A stretch of DNA of 64,000 bases from Muricea muricata (lineage: Eukaryota; Cnidaria; Anthozoa; Malacalcyonacea; Plexauridae). The first letter of the stretch is position 1. The number at the start of each line of letters is the position of its first letter. Below the pieces are notes generated by a model. That model saw nothing but the letters and a program-made list of their open reading frames with translations, was not told where the DNA came from and made no database searches. The stretch lies in assembly GCA_963855995.1 (NCBI GenBank), contig OY979716.1:41873818-41937817 (forward strand), given 5' to 3'. Below, piece by piece: positions 1 to 12,069 of this stretch. The translations under genes were made by a program, and so were the position numbers.

Positions 1-741
1 GTTGGTGGTGTTCCAGCAGTTCTTGTGTGATCCAGGCAATGCAGTGCATAGCATTGTCGTGTATCCATTTGTCCATGCCTTTGGTTGTCGATGGTAAGGA
101 CTTGGTGGTGAAAATCTGGATGTGCCTGGCGACGTTTTGATCTTTATCTCCAAAGTCAAGAACATTGTTCGACGTGATGTAATAGGGACTGTTGTTTAGA
201 ACTTGCCTTGGTTCCCCGTGCTTGACAGCGGTTACCATCCATCCGCCTTGCAGAATTGTTTTGGCCAGGTGGGAAGTCATCATTTGACAAGACCACTCGT
301 CCACTATAACCAACTGAGTGTCTTCTCTGATCATTGGGTGGCGCGACACGATGGAAGACGTTAGCCCAGCTCATTTTTCTAGAATCTCGTAGCCCAACGA
401 CTACAAGTTTTCTCACTTCGTGCAGCATCTTTGAGGCGAGCAAACACTGGTAAAACTTGTTGAGGAAATTGACTCTGATGACAAACGAATTGAGTATGGC
501 ATCTCTGAAGTAGCCGGGCTGTGGTGGAGTCGAACAGTCGTAGGGAACGTAGGCTCTGGGCGAGATCGCATAGCATAACCTTGTGAATGTCTTTTATTAA
601 AACTGCAAGTTGGTTGGTTGCCGTTTCGGGTGGGTCCGCCGAGCATACGTCACGTGATGCATCCATAATCACGACAAGTCCATCGGAGCGAAGTTTGTCG
701 CAAGCTCGGTGCAACCTTAAAAGATGAAGGTGCAATATCAA
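1..741 (-). pseudogene. Degenerate P-loop ATPase (SF3-helicase-like), C-terminal part, runs off window
   Basis: Read on the minus strand, the stretch holds a degraded Walker A (GLRDSRKMS, where GxxxxGKT/S is expected) near 370-400. A good Walker B, LVIVDEW, follows near 305-325. Next comes a block with PYYITSNN and DFGDKDQNV, then a Trp/Cys-containing tail that reaches the window edge. A frameshift between Walker A and Walker B (about 325-345) and the altered Walker A suggest a dead copy. The order P-loop, DE box, ITSNN resembles superfamily 3 helicases of small DNA replicons and their genomic relatives; that assignment is by motif only. A possible splice acceptor lies near 715. It may be an old virus-derived or transposon-derived gene. 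Family confidence is modest; coding-like character is fairly clear. Confidence 0.5.
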
Positions 742-1949
742 TATCTGACCAGTTTCAATTATCAGTAAATAACCAATATAATTTACGTAATAATTGCACT
801 ATGCTAAAACTAGCAAAACCTAGAACGCACGCATTGAAACGAAGTTTTAGCTACCATGCAGCTAAAACCTGAAATAAACTGCCAACTGATCTGAAAAATC
901 TAAGTATATCTGATAAGGTATTCAAACATAACTTACAAGATTTCACAAATGAAAATCCTTCGTTTGTAAATAACTTTTCAAGTTCTCTATAATTGCTAAA
1001 TCCTTATATGTATCCTAGTTTTATGATTATTAATTATTTGCTTTATATAAGCAATCCTTATGTAATTAATTCTTGTATCTTGACGCTTTTATCTTAATAT
1101 CTCTACACGGCCTTATAAAAAAGCAACCTTTTTTTCTTATCCAGTTAATAATATTGTGCTTGTAGCAGCTTTCAGCTTGATTGAGCATAACAGGAACATA
1201 TATCTAATTAGTGCTTATGCATGACGCAGTAACTAGTTCCAATTTGGGACAGGTAAAACTTTGCGCAAATGTTGTTTTAGGGCAGTTGGTTATGTGCATT
1301 CATCGAGAAAACTTAAACCAGTAAATTCGTAATGTTTCGAAAGTTTTCGCAGTTTTCCAGCTGTTTGGACATCGCAGTTTGTGCATCGATCGCCTCGACA
1401 AAGTGGGACTGTTATGTAAGTTTATTCTTTAACAATTGTTATTTAGTTAGTGCATGCAGTTGATTTAGATACCAATTGCTCTTTAGGTAATTTGCATGAC
1501 AAATTTGACTTGTTTCTCGTTTTATGCGTGTTAAATTTATATATTCATCCTTGTATATCAGTTTTTTACTATAGCTTATCGTATATCTTGTGTAACACAT
1601 ATTCGTATTTAGTTTTCGTGCTTTCTGGGCCTTATGTATAAAATTGCCTGGAAACGTATTTTCTTGTTAAGGAATGTTCGGAATGTAGTGTATGGTCTTT
1701 AGTTTATTGTTTCATGTATTTGACATTTTAGTTTACGACAACGTAAGACAACGTATGAGAGTTTGTGAGAAAGAATATTAAAGTTGCCCATAAAATATAT
1801 CCTCACGTTTGTTTCTTCGAACTAATTCAACGCGTCGTGACGTAAGTGAATCGTCGACTCGAACTCTCAAGCTTGCGCAGCGACCGTTACAGTACTTCTT
1901 TTTATCTTTATCTAGATATGTTGATAAGTTACCGTGTATAAAGAATTTT
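742..1949. other. AT-rich stretch without recognised gene
   Basis: No ORF with recognisable motifs, no inverted repeat and no RNA gene was seen. It lies between two minus-strand exon-like blocks and could be an intron of a degraded gene. Confidence 0.4.
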
Positions 1950-1972
1950 AAATAATAATAATAATAATAATT
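1950..1972. repeat. AAT trinucleotide microsatellite
   Basis: About seven AAT units lie immediately intronic to the putative splice donor of the minus-strand exon at 1975. Confidence 0.85.
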
Positions 1973-1974
1973 AC

Positions 1975-2345
1975 CTTTCGCCAAATTCCCTCTTGTTCAC
2001 TATGACCTGCACGCAAGGAACCATTGGCAAACGTGTCGGATGTATTTCGTCCTCTGAGCTGCCGTCAGCGTTGCTTTAACAATAAACATTGGAAATGTCC
2101 AACATTTCTTGAATGGTTGGATTGTTGTGGTCTTTGACAACTTGGAATAGCTGTTTGGCAGCTTTCTCTATTTGGTTTGAGCTGCACACTCGAATTGGAG
2201 CAATTTCAGGCTCTATGTCATGATTGTGCATCGCCGCGAACAGAAGGTTTTCGTTGCATGTCTGCGTTTTGCGATACACGATGAAATAGGCAATGGCTGG
2301 GTAACTTTGCCGGGCCCTTGGTACTTGCGACGACGACCTTGCATT
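1975..2345 (-). pseudogene. Upstream exon-like fragment, probably of the same degenerate ATPase gene
   Basis: The minus strand reads open from about 2345 through a segment containing YRKTQTCNENLLFAAMHNHD and NNPTIQEMLDI. It meets an in-frame TAA near 2075, then continues open to a canonical donor (AAAG|GTAATT) at 1974/1975. Orientation and spacing match the ATPase-like block at 1-741, so it may be the upstream exon of the same gene, with the stop marking decay. No domain was recognised. The link between the two blocks is inference. Confidence 0.35.
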
Positions 2346-2999
2346 TGACGCGAGAATATGTTTTATGACTGCCTTTTATATTTGCCGAATAGCATACTCA
2401 ACTTTTAGCAATGTCATTATTTAATTATGTGTCAACGGTGACTCAACGCGTAGGATAGAAATTTTTATCGATATGCAGTATAAAAGCAGCATAGTAATAT
2501 CAATTCGTGCAGCAGTATATTCGATATCATTTTGGTAGCTGTATTTTAACTAGCTAGAAATGTTTAGATGATATTAAAGTAACCATATGATATGTGTGGA
2601 GACATACTGTGGAGGCAATATTTTAATTGTTACATGGCCCTTTATGTTAATGCGACAGACTTTATCATATCACTGATATAGATGTATAATGTTGCCTTCA
2701 GACAACGGCCTTCGGGGTCTTTTTATCGCATAATCCCTAGCTCTCATCAATTCAACTTTTTTACTACGTAAACAGTAGTGATACAGAATATACTGTATGT
2801 TAACACTAATCCTGAAAAAAGAAAGCTATTTTCGCACATGCCTGTGTTTCATTTTGTTATTAATCTGATGAGTCAGTTAGTGCGTTGATATGCAAAAGAC
2901 TTGTTAAATAGATAATTGTGGGTATTTGACTTGATTCATAGATTTAAATTAATGTCATGCCACTAGTTATTTTATACTTCCTATGTTTATATCATATAG

Positions 3000-3870
3000 A
3001 ATACTGTGAGTAAGAAACATATAGCATGTTTGAAATTTGTTGAATCATTCTTTCTCCATTCATGCATTAAATCTAAGATAATCATCAAAAAGCTCGAAAT
3101 TTAATGGAATCTGTCACATTTACAAGTACATTTACGTATTATGACAGTGTTTGCGCAATGTAAATTGGTATGTCGTGAATCTGCATAACTGGGGGCTCTC
3201 TTGGGGGCTGATCTGTATCCTGCTTGCAGCCTGAAATTTCGAAAAAAGAATATTATCCAATTTCAGTAGGCTAAGGTAACAAATACATTCAGTCATGTAG
3301 AAAAATTTTCACTCTTAGTCACAAAGTACTAATCCAATAACAAGGATACAAATGTGTCTTAAGGCTTGAATCCTACTGGAGGATCTTAAATATCGACATG
3401 TCTATAATTTCCCCTGATATAAATACGTTACGCCCACATATTAAATATTTTTACTAAACTCATTAATAATTCTTCTGGAAAAAAATACAAAGGAAATCAC
3501 AACCGTGGCAGAGGTTTTAAATCGGCAAGACATTTGCGTTGATTTACACCAACTTTGATTTTCTCGCTTTTGAGAAGGTTTATTTTGAAAATAACTTTGC
3601 CAATCAACTCAGAAGATCATATTCGTTTTATAAGCACATTAAAAGACTCGCAGTTCGATCTTTATCCGATTCAAAACTCTCGCGTTCCGCTCGAGTTTTA
3701 AAGTCGGATAAGGTCTCCTGCTCGTCTTTTAACTAGTACATAGAAATAAATATAATATACATATGACTACTTTTACAGTTGAACTATGAGCATTAATAGA
3801 AGATTATCGGGTGAGATAGTGACCATGGCTACGGACTGGATTCATTCAAACACTGGCTTGTGTAATTTAA
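3000..3870. repeat. Dispersed repeat, copy related to 7228-7830
   Basis: Long blocks recur in the same order and orientation at about +4.24 kb, for example the block starting TTGAATCCTACTGGAGG at 3366 and 7610. The block CATATGACTA near 3760 recurs near 7715. Identity is interrupted by indels, so the duplication or transposition is old. No coding capacity was seen. Confidence 0.7.
3641..3735. repeat. Short hairpin (MITE-like) inside the dispersed repeat
   Basis: An imperfect palindrome pairs CTTTATCCGA with TCGGATAAG and AAAACTCTCG with CGAGTTTT around a GTTCCG centre. It is absent from the matching place in the 7.2-7.8 kb copy, so it looks like a later insertion. The design resembles the hairpin at 31742-31848. 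Confidence 0.5.
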
Positions 3871-3963
3871 GAGGAGAATTTTTTCTATGTCGCGTAATAC
3901 GCATTCAAAACCCATGACGTCGTTATCAATGAATTTTTCCAAAATGGCGTCTGTCAAAGAGCA

Positions 3964-4605
3964 GTGTTCGTTTTGTTCTACTATGAACATTTAAAAACAA
4001 AGACGTATACGGTAATTTACATGGAAAAAATTGAATTAATTAATAAATGCATCCACATTCTTAATGACTTTTGCAATGGTAACAAATTTCTCCAGAATGT
4101 CTTTCATGTACATTATTTTCTTATCTCCAATTATCTCTGTCTCTATTACTTCCTTACAGCTCAAACAGCATTTAAACTCAAGCAACAACGGATGAAAAGC
4201 TACCCCCAACTTGTATTTTGTGTTTCTAGAATGAGAAATGTCTGTGAGATTGTATATCTTGAAAATTTGGATTCTTCTGAATTGGTTGGAGAACATATGT
4301 CAAATACGTCTGAAAACAAGGATAAAGAAAACTGTACCATTCATGATTAAAATCTGAACTCTGACACAGAAACTGAGAACAATTCTGAAGTTAATGAGTT
4401 ACAAATTTTATACAATGCTGCAATGATTCTTCATGAAAAAGTCCAAGAAATACCAAAACTAAATCTTCCTTGGCCACCATGGGCATATGATTTGACAATG
4501 GATAATGTGCAAAAAGTAGTTCCATGTGAACATTATAATATGTTGGCTTGGACTTGCGGACTCTTCAGAGCCAACTTTAAGCGAGTATGTGCCAATCGAG
4601 GGTAA
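3964..4605 (+). pseudogene. Unrecognised ORF broken by one in-frame stop
   Basis: One reading frame is open from 3964 to 4605 except for a TAA near 4348, about 210 codons in all. After the stop the frame keeps a normal protein-like composition, including LYNAAMILHEKVQEIPKLNL and PWPPWAYDLTMDNVQKVV. An acidic stretch surrounds the stop. No domain or catalytic motif was recognised. It could be an exon of a degenerate mobile-element or host gene. A GT donor lies near 4601 (CGAGG|GTAAGA), which would suit an exon end. Function unknown. Confidence 0.35.
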
Positions 4606-5010
4606 GAACAGCACCAAACAAACATCAATTGAAATTCAAGATTGGTATCCATGGAACAGACTTGTGATAGATGGAATGCACAAAAAAATATAACTTAAAG
4701 CCTGGGACAAACTGGGAAACATTGTTGCGTGAAAATGTTTGTCGTACTATTTATATTCGTGTTGTGCATTATTTATTCATTTTTAAATCAATTGTTTTTA
4801 CAGCCCGCCCCTGCGTCAAATAATAGGAAATCCTTTTTCTTTCCACGACAAAGTTAAGCTGAGGATTTAGTTCATCGAAATATTTAATTTGTTCCTTGAT
4901 CGTGAGAATTGTATATATATTTATTATTTATAGTTGTATGTATATTTATTTACCATGCATCCTGTTTGATACATGTGGGTTTTTACCTCACACAAATTTG
5001 TATTGAATTA

Positions 5011-5432
5011 GGGACTGGTCATAAAGTATGGGGGGGGGGGCTATGAAAATTGAGGGGTGGGTCATGAATTTTTCAAGTCACGAATAGGGGTGGGTCATGA
5101 AAATTTTAAGGATATACTGGGGGGATATTTAAGGATTTCTAGTGCCAAATAGGGGGTGGGTCATGCATATTTTGTAGGAAAATCAGGAGTGAGCCACAGT
5201 AGCGTAGCCAGCCCGAGGATTTAGTCGCGCTATGCAAATTTCAAATCATTACAATTATTCATTTCTTTAGAAATTGTTGTTTTTACAGTCAATGAACACG
5301 AAAATATTTGCATAGCGGGACTAAATCGTTGGGCTGGCTACGCTACTGGTGGGCCACACAAAATTAGCCTTTTAATAATTAAATTTTTATAGCCCCCCCC
5401 CCCCCCCCCCCTTATACTTTATGACCAGTCCC
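5011..5432. mobile_element. MITE with GGGACTGG termini and TTA target duplication (PIF/Harbinger-like)
   Basis: The left end GGGACTGGTCATAAAGTAT is matched by its reverse complement at 5413-5432. Both are followed inward by long G or C runs. The 3-bp TTA duplication lies at 5008-5010 and 5433-5435. A GGG terminus plus a TTA/TAA duplication is the usual signature of PIF/Harbinger non-autonomous elements. It carries a nested hAT-like MITE at 5197-5348. No ORF. Confidence 0.85.
5197..5348. mobile_element. hAT-like MITE nested in the 5011-5432 MITE
   Basis: The termini CAGTAGCGTAGCCAGCCC and its complement flank a 152-bp element. The flanking 8-mers are GTGAGCCA (5189-5196) and GTGGGCCA (5349-5356), an 8-bp duplication with one mismatch. 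CAGxGGCGTAGCCA ends with 8-bp duplications are typical of hAT MITEs. Confidence 0.85.
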
Positions 5433-6689
5433 TTAGAATGTTAAAACCAATATTTCAATAAATCAATGGAAATAATTTAGCATACAAGCAAGCGTAGTTT
5501 TCAGTGCGTTCTGGGAAATATTTAAGAGCGTGTGTTTATTTGTTAATATTACAAATTTTGAGCTCTATTCCGTGTCTTTTATTTGTGGTTTTAACATAGT
5601 AAATGGGGGAAAACCCACAGGGAAAATCCATTTTTGTTAAATGCGCGTGCGCAGTGGGAGTTTGGATGACGTGCGCATGCGTATTTGTCACCAAAACAAT
5701 GGCGGTTCGAATATTTCAAAGCGCGAAGTTAACAAACCTGTTTCGCTTGGGGAGCAGCGGGTTCTAATAAAGTGAGTTTTTATCTATCCATTCGTGTGAA
5801 AATTATGCAGTTCCACGAGGGGTGCAACGGAATTGCATCTTTTGGATGCTCATCCTATGGCCTAGGGGGTCTGGGTTAATCCCCAGGCAATTATCAAAGA
5901 AAAAAATAAAATATTTGGCCCTTATGACCATATAGGCAATTTTGTTTTGATGTCAACATGCTTGGCTTCTTGAGCCTGTCTTGTGTCTTTACTAATAATG
6001 CATGCTGCCTCAGTTGACTGTCAGGCCCTGCTTTATGACCAGTCCTGGTTCAGCAACCTTCCAACCAGATTGTTGCATCCATGATGCTGATTATATAGCA
6101 TATGGCATGAAGTTGCATACTGAATGCCTGTAAATGAGTAAAAAAACTGAATGCCTGTAAAATCAGTAAATTGAAGTAAAGGGATTTAAAATTACAAATA
6201 CTCAAATCTTCCTTAAAAATGCAAAATCCTTTAAAATTTTCCATGTACTTATGTTATTAACGAGTTGTGAACAAGCTGATCATCATTCAGAGGACGAAAG
6301 CAGTGGCTTTCAATCAGTTTTATTATTAATTTAAAATAGCAGATAATTTTGCAGCTAAAATGTGCTCACTCCTGAGTCAGATACGTGTGCAGATTAACAT
6401 AATAATAATTCAAATAGCGTCCATTAAATACGATATTATACTTACCACGTTATCCTTCTTTATACTTAGCAATGTTTTGCCTCATGACATAACCAAAAAT
6501 CCAGTAAAATTCTGTTTTTCTTTGCAAATATTTTTGGAAAACGTTCAAAACAGAAGATGGCGGCAGAGCATTTTTTCACAAAGGCTTGGTCGCTAAGTTT
6601 TGAGCGGTTTTCGCAAAAAGTACGTGACTTTCTAAAAAATCTCCTTTTAAACATTGCAATTTTGCCATACCAAGCCAAGGAGGTTATTA

Positions 6690-9050
6690 TTAAAGAAACA
6701 TTAGCTAATTACATATTAATCAATTTGCCAATCCAGTATTAAAAGAAGAATTTAACAACACGTCAACAGCGTGTTACAGAAATTGTGAGTTGATATTTGC
6801 ATCATCTAAATGTACTTTTAGACTTGCCAAAGTCATTCTTTTAGCTAATTCCTGTTCTCTGTACATCAAATTTCACACTCATGCACGCTAATATACAGTT
6901 GTGTGTTCCTTGTACCTGGGTCTGGTATTATATGAAATTTTCGCTCAACGTACTATTAGCTGTTGTGATACATTGCATTCACATATATGTTGCCAGTTTT
7001 AATGAGGAGAAATTGAAATGTGTCAGATAAGTATCACCAAATTTTCGCAAAGGAGATAGTTAATAGAGTAAGTTTGAAAGACAATCACCGATCAATCCTA
7101 TACAAAGACATGCATGCAAATATTATTCCATTACTTTAATTTTATTTCTAATTGGCTCTAAAAAAGAAACCCTTTTCAATGAGCGAGAAAACATTTACCA
7201 TGATTAACCAGTCCAATGAATCCCAGATAATCCTAAAAAAGCTCAATATTTTAATTGAATCTGTCGCTGTGCAATAAATTTATGTATGTTGGCAGTGTTC
7301 CCATAGTGCAGATTGGCTTAATAATTAGTCCTATGTCGTGAATGTGCGTATTTGGGGGCTCTGATCTGTATCCAGCCTGAAAATTAGAAAAAAAGAGTAT
7401 TGCCTAATTTCAGCATAGGCTAAGCAGGCTAGTTATTTTCAGAACAACTTTATTGCTTTTGTAGAACTTAAAGATAACAAATATCACCGTTACTAATACT
7501 AAATACTAATCCGATCTCTAACGAAAACTGCCATAATAATTACAGGATGTATTAATTATGATTTCACTCCATGCTGAAGAATTTTAACGGATATAAATGT
7601 GTCTCAAGGTTTGAATCCTACTGGAGGGTCTTAAATATCGACATGTCTATGATTTCCCCTGATATAAATGTTACGACCATGTATTAAATAGTTATGAAAA
7701 TAAATATAATATACATATGACTATTTTTACAGTTGAACTATGAGCATTAATAGCAGATTATAGGTAAGATAATGACGCGATGGCCACGGATTTGATTCAT
7801 TCAAACACCAGTTTGCATAATTTAAACATAACAATTTTACTATACCAAGAGGATGCATATCGATCAAGTAACATTAGCTAATTACTCGTATTAATTTGCC
7901 AATCCAGTACTGAAAGAGGTATTTAACCATAGCTTTTTACTATAACTCGACAATGGCTGTAATTTTCATCCAGAATTACGAGTTGATATTTCTAGAAAGG
8001 TATATTTCAGGTTGTATGAATACAACTATTGCATCACCCGAATTTACTTTTAGACTTGCCAAAGTTATGCTTTTGGCAAATTCCTGTTCTCTATATCAAA
8101 TTCCACATTCGTGCACGCTAACATACAGTTGAAAAAAAATTGTAGCTAGTTCCTTGTACGGTTGTACCTAGTCCTAGGTCTTTTGTTATATATGAAATTT
8201 TCGCACAACATACTATTAGCTACTGCATGTGATACATTGCATTCATATATATGTTGCCAGTTTTAATAAGGGAAAATTGAAATGTGTCAGATTTACAAAG
8301 GAAATGGAGTAAGAATCAAAGCCTGATTATACTTTCATTTTGTTTCTTATTGGCTGTAAAAAGAAACCTTTTCCAATGAGCGAGAAAACATTTCCAACAT
8401 CAACCAGTCAGGAACTTGTTGAAAACGCCATGTGTATCGATCATCTACCCTTCTACATAATGTTGAACAAATGCAGCCTTCAGGCTACATGTAGTTGTTA
8501 CTTATATCAGGTAAATGGTTATCTATTCTAAAAATAAAAATAGCAGTTGATAACATTGATATCATAGAAGACGCGAAAGCTTTACCCCTTACTTATGGTA
8601 ACGTACAGGCAACTGTTTTTTGTGAAAAAGTTTAGCTTTTATCACCAGCATGCTTTGATTCCCGCATTACACATGTTGGTTGAATGCCGATCATGGGGTG
8701 CATGTTCAGTAACAGCTGCTACACGTTAAATGTGTCATATTAGTATCGCAAATTCATGCAAAGGGAATTGACAACCACAATGCATCGCGCAAGTTAAAAT
8801 TAAAAGTATATCCTTGATAGGTTGCTTCAAGCGAACTTGATGCGGCGGTGAAATGAATTTTAAAAAATTGATCAAATGGAAACCCCTGTTTAAAAAGACA
8901 CTGTTCAAATGTAATTGAAATACTGTATGCAAGCATATGCAAATATTCTATCATTTTTTGTTTCTTCTTGGCTTAAAAAAAGAACCTTTTCTAAAAAACG
9001 TGAAAACATTTCCATGACTGACCAATCAGGAACTTGTTGAACAAGAACGA
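6690..9050. repeat. Diverged direct repeats with ~1.2-kb offset
   Basis: Blocks at 6690-7030 recur at about 7868-8290, an offset near 1180 bp; an example is GACTTGCCAAAGT followed by TTCCTGTTCTCT. The block around 7130-7210 (GAGCGAGAAAACATTT) recurs at about 8322-8410 and, more diverged, at 8940-9045. 7228-7830 also matches 3000-3870. The array looks like an old tandem duplication of an AT-rich unit. No gene was recognised inside it. Confidence 0.65.
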
Positions 9051-9207
9051 GCCAATAAACTCTTGCACAAACACAAATGCGCATTTGCGTGGCAAATATG
9101 AGAATGATACACGCGTACAAGCCACTAAGGGTATATATTTGCTATCTGCATGTGAAAGCGTTAGTACTTTATAACAAGTTCGTTGCTGCAACATCGCTTT
9201 TTGCAAA

Positions 9208-10205
9208 ATGGCTACAAATGCAAAATGTATAAAACCACGTCGCCTTGTTTTTCCTAACGAAGAAAGTACAACAACAAACGATCCTGTTTCCTACACTAAA
9301 GCACTACCGAGCTATTTGGCGGTACGTAATATAAATTGTTAATCGTGTATGACATGAAAGATTTCGTATGTTGGGAATTACTAGAATTTCTGCTTATGAT
9401 CAATGCTTACAGAATATGTTTTGTTCTTTCATAGAAAATCTCAGAATCTAAACATGAAACGACAACAGGCCAAAAAGAACAAAACGTACGCGTATATGAT
9501 GATCACAAGGAATCGATACGATTAGAATTCCTAACATACACACTTGCTTAGTATACGTATATGAGGTCATATTCTTATATTAATATTCATGTGTAGTAGG
9601 AAATCATGCAACTGTGGTTCAAACGTGATGTTATTAGCACGAGGGACCAAGTGCGTTGAAGCACTCCTTTGTCCTAATGTATCTTTACCGCGTTATTTCA
9701 CATTTGCGCGCTTTTCGCTTGATTGGCTTAATAGGCTTGGAGGTCAAGGGTTAATTGATGATCAAACAGCTACCTGAAATTGTGGTGATTTCTTATATCC
9801 TGTTCAATAACTGGCCATAATAGCACGCACGCACGCTGTATATATTTGTTCCAATATCTTACTGCTATATTTAGGGTCCTTCCTTGGCATGCACCAACAT
9901 GCCTAATGTCAGTAAACGTGCACAGGTAAATCACTTTTAATTTCTTTTACACTAACGTATCCATGTCAAGCGGCAAAAAAGAATACGTATATCTGATTGA
10001 AGGGAAAAAAGTATGTACAACTGTGTGGCTTCGGTGTCATGGTATCAGTAAATGGAGGTAGGTGTGTGCAAAAAACACATAGCAATTTACATTTGCATTA
10101 TGTAAATGAAACTTTTTCTTTAGATTTTATTACCTGAAGAAAGAATACAAGGCTGGCCAAAGATCACCTGAAAGTGCTAGAGCCGGGTCAAAACTGAATT
10201 GACGA
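9208..10205 (+). CDS. Possible small multi-exon gene, function unknown
   Basis: A good ATG context (CAAAATGG) at 9208 opens 38 codons ending at a consensus donor GCG|GTACGT (9321). A pyrimidine-rich acceptor TTCTTTCATAG precedes an in-phase open exon from about 9435, which runs either to a donor AAC|GTACGC near 9486 or to a stop at 9551. A further phase-0 open exon lies at about 9874-9925 between TATATTTAG and CAG|GTAAAT. Another acceptor (TTTCTTTAG) is at about 10124. Phases are mutually compatible for the first three exons. The product would be small and hydrophilic, with no recognised domain. Chance alignment of splice-like signals in AT-rich DNA is a real alternative. Confidence 0.3.
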
Positions 10206-11054
10206 TGCACTATTCATGCCGAGCTTTGGTTTAAGAGATACGTAAACGTGCTTGCTGACCGAATGCCTGACACTGGCTACTATAATCTGCCATCTTGCCA
10301 AACAGTAGAAGGGATTTACCAAACCTACCGACAGGAGATAATGGCAAAAGGCGCATGTCATCCCGTCTCTCAAACTCACTTTAGAAGAATGTGGAAAAAT
10401 TAATTTAGCAAAGGGGTCATTCCAAAGGTTGGCTTGGTTATCCCTTTAGTATTAATTAGCCTCATAACTATAAAATATCGAGTAATGTTTGCTCGCTCAT
10501 TTGTTTTCATCAGTATTTCCTGAGAAAATAAATATTCCTTAGATTTTTTACTTTTTCATCTGCCATTCTTTCAATCGATATAGCGTAGTAGGTTTTCAAA
10601 ATGTGGTGTCTGCGTTCTGCTAAAAGAGCACCTAATGAAGACAACAGACAAACGCAAACGGGCGACATGGCTAGAGCAGAAAAGACGTCATATTAACCAG
10701 CCGAGGTATTCTTATACAAAAAGAGCACTTGCTTGTGATAGTGGTATACATGTCCACGTGGTTCATACGTTTTTAATTCTATATATACAGACGAGTTTAT
10801 ATTTGTTTAGTAAGAAACATTGCATACATGTGAATATTTAGCTATAACAAAATATTAACCTACATATTACAGGCATTGTGGTTTTATTTCTATTAGAGAG
10901 GAAAAAAAGAAGTACTAAAGCCATATAAAGAAGAGTGTCTCCAATCCTGAAAAATATTTAAGCATAATAATTGATGGAATGGACCAAGGAAAATCGCATC
11001 TCCTACATTTTGTCCAAAAATCAAAGGTTGGTCTTCATAAGTGTATAGGAATGG
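10206..11054. other. No recognisable feature
   Basis: Only short ORFs without motifs are present, and there is no clear inverted or tandem repeat. It ends where similarity to the 3' region of the Utopia-like LINE begins (about 11055). Confidence 0.4.
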
Positions 11055-11486
11055 ATGTGTGTGTGTTGTCCGGGGGCTGAGCATTGCACTCGCTCCCGTG
11101 CCGGGTGTGCTCCCTTTTGTTTGCCATCTAAAGAAGGAGTATTGCTTTGGGCTTGCTTCTTGGATGGTGTAGTAGGTTGCGTCAGTCATCCGAAATTGTC
11201 AATATGTCCTATTATTCGTCGATATGTCTTATTGTTCGTCGATATGTCCTTTTGTCCTATTGTTTGTCAATATGCCCTATTGTTCGTCAATATGTGCCTG
11301 TCTTTCCAATAGTTTTTGCCCTTTCTTTTCTTATCACCCTACGTGGTACATGTGGGTACATGTTTCTTATTTCTTTTTCCAGTTCTATGTTTGTTTTGTG
11401 TTATGTGTTATTTTTCTCCAAGTGACCTTTTTTGTTTATATAGTGAATGGATTGGTCCCATCACTTTGGTTATTCATTTTAAGAAC
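11055..11486 (+). mobile_element. 3' end of a Utopia-like (RLE) LINE, 5'-truncated
   Basis: This matches 41260-41705, the 3' UTR of the large Utopia-like copy. Shared segments include CTGAGCATTGCACTCGCTCC, the GTCAATATGTCC repeat tract, the CACGTGGTACATGTGGGTAC-like block and the terminus TTTTAAGAACT. It stops exactly at U2 snRNA sequence (11487 on), the same 3' junction as the other copy. Only the untranslated tail remains. Truncation at the 5' end is normal for target-primed reverse transcription. Confidence 0.85.
11200..11305 (+). repeat. Short tandem repeat in LINE 3' UTR (TTCGTCAATATGTCCTATTG-type)
   Basis: Roughly five imperfect units built on GTC(A/G)ATATGTC(C/T) with TATTGTTC spacers. 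The same tract with more copies occurs at 41395-41550. Confidence 0.8.
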
Positions 11487-11547
11487 TCTGTTCTTATCAG
11501 CTTAATATCTGATATGTTAGGCAATGCCTAATTCATATATTAAACTG
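11487..11547 (+). ncRNA. U2 snRNA gene fragment (about nt 39-98)
   Basis: The segment starts TCTGTTCTTATCAGCTTAAT and continues ATCTGATATG, matching the most conserved part of U2 downstream of the branch-site element. A self-complementary GTTAGGCAATGCCTAA follows, occupying the place of the next U2 stem-loop with different bases, and then TATATTAAACTG. It is cut at 11547 before the Sm site. The preserved stem suggests this was a genuine U2 gene and not a LINE-encoded mimic. As it stands it is only a fragment. Confidence 0.85.
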
Positions 11548-11820
11548 CTGTTCATGTTGACGCCACAATCGTCAGTTCCATCTGTCCTTACCATTCACCA
11601 TCATAGGTTAGGGACCCCCGGGCAGGCGGGCCCTTTTGGCCCAAATGCCCCGGCCGTTCACGGTTGTCATCATGGCACGGGGGAGGGGATCATACCCCCT
11701 GAAGGTCTGCGTCGCTAAGTAGCGGCCCCCTGGGTATGGCGATATCACGGGGTCCAGGCTCCATTGCACCGTCGGAGTCAATAAGTCCCTCGTCGTGTCA
11801 TCCAAAATAAGATCAAGTGT
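11546..11820. repeat. 275-bp repeat, copy 1 (partner 60503-60778)
   Basis: Near-identical to 60503-60778. It starts TGCTGTTCATGTTGACGCCA and ends at AAGATCAAGTGT. Both copies carry an open minus-strand frame with TVQWSLDPVISPYPGG, but high nucleotide identity means this is not evidence of selection. Here it abuts the U2 fragment. Nature unknown; it may be part of another U2-associated element. Confidence 0.75.
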
Positions 11821-12069
11821 GTCGGAACTCCCCTCGCACTTCGGTCTTGAAAAGAGGGTGCCCTTTGCACACTTATACCCGACTGGCAAAACTACCTGCT
11901 TTAGCAGCGAAATTGCGGACGGTATAAAGGGCTCATCGAGCTGCACAGCGATTAAATCTTGGATCACATTGAAAATTGTTGCACACCCCAAGATTCAAGT
12001 GACAAAGCAATTCGATGTATGGCTTCATTGCATCGCTGGTTGTGGCTTCCAGCAGTCGTCGACGCCCCT

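Noticed and set aside
6031-6050. TTTATGACCAGTCC, matching the end of the 5011-5432 MITE
   Set aside because: Only one end is present with no partner; too short to call an element.
11200-11305. CRISPR-like regular repeats
   Set aside because: Units are imperfect, contiguous and A/T-rich, with no unique spacers, in eukaryotic DNA. They are a LINE 3' UTR tandem repeat.
11224-11531. Overlapping ORFs of 70-95 codons
   Set aside because: They arise from the T-rich tandem repeat of the LINE 3' UTR and lack protein motifs.
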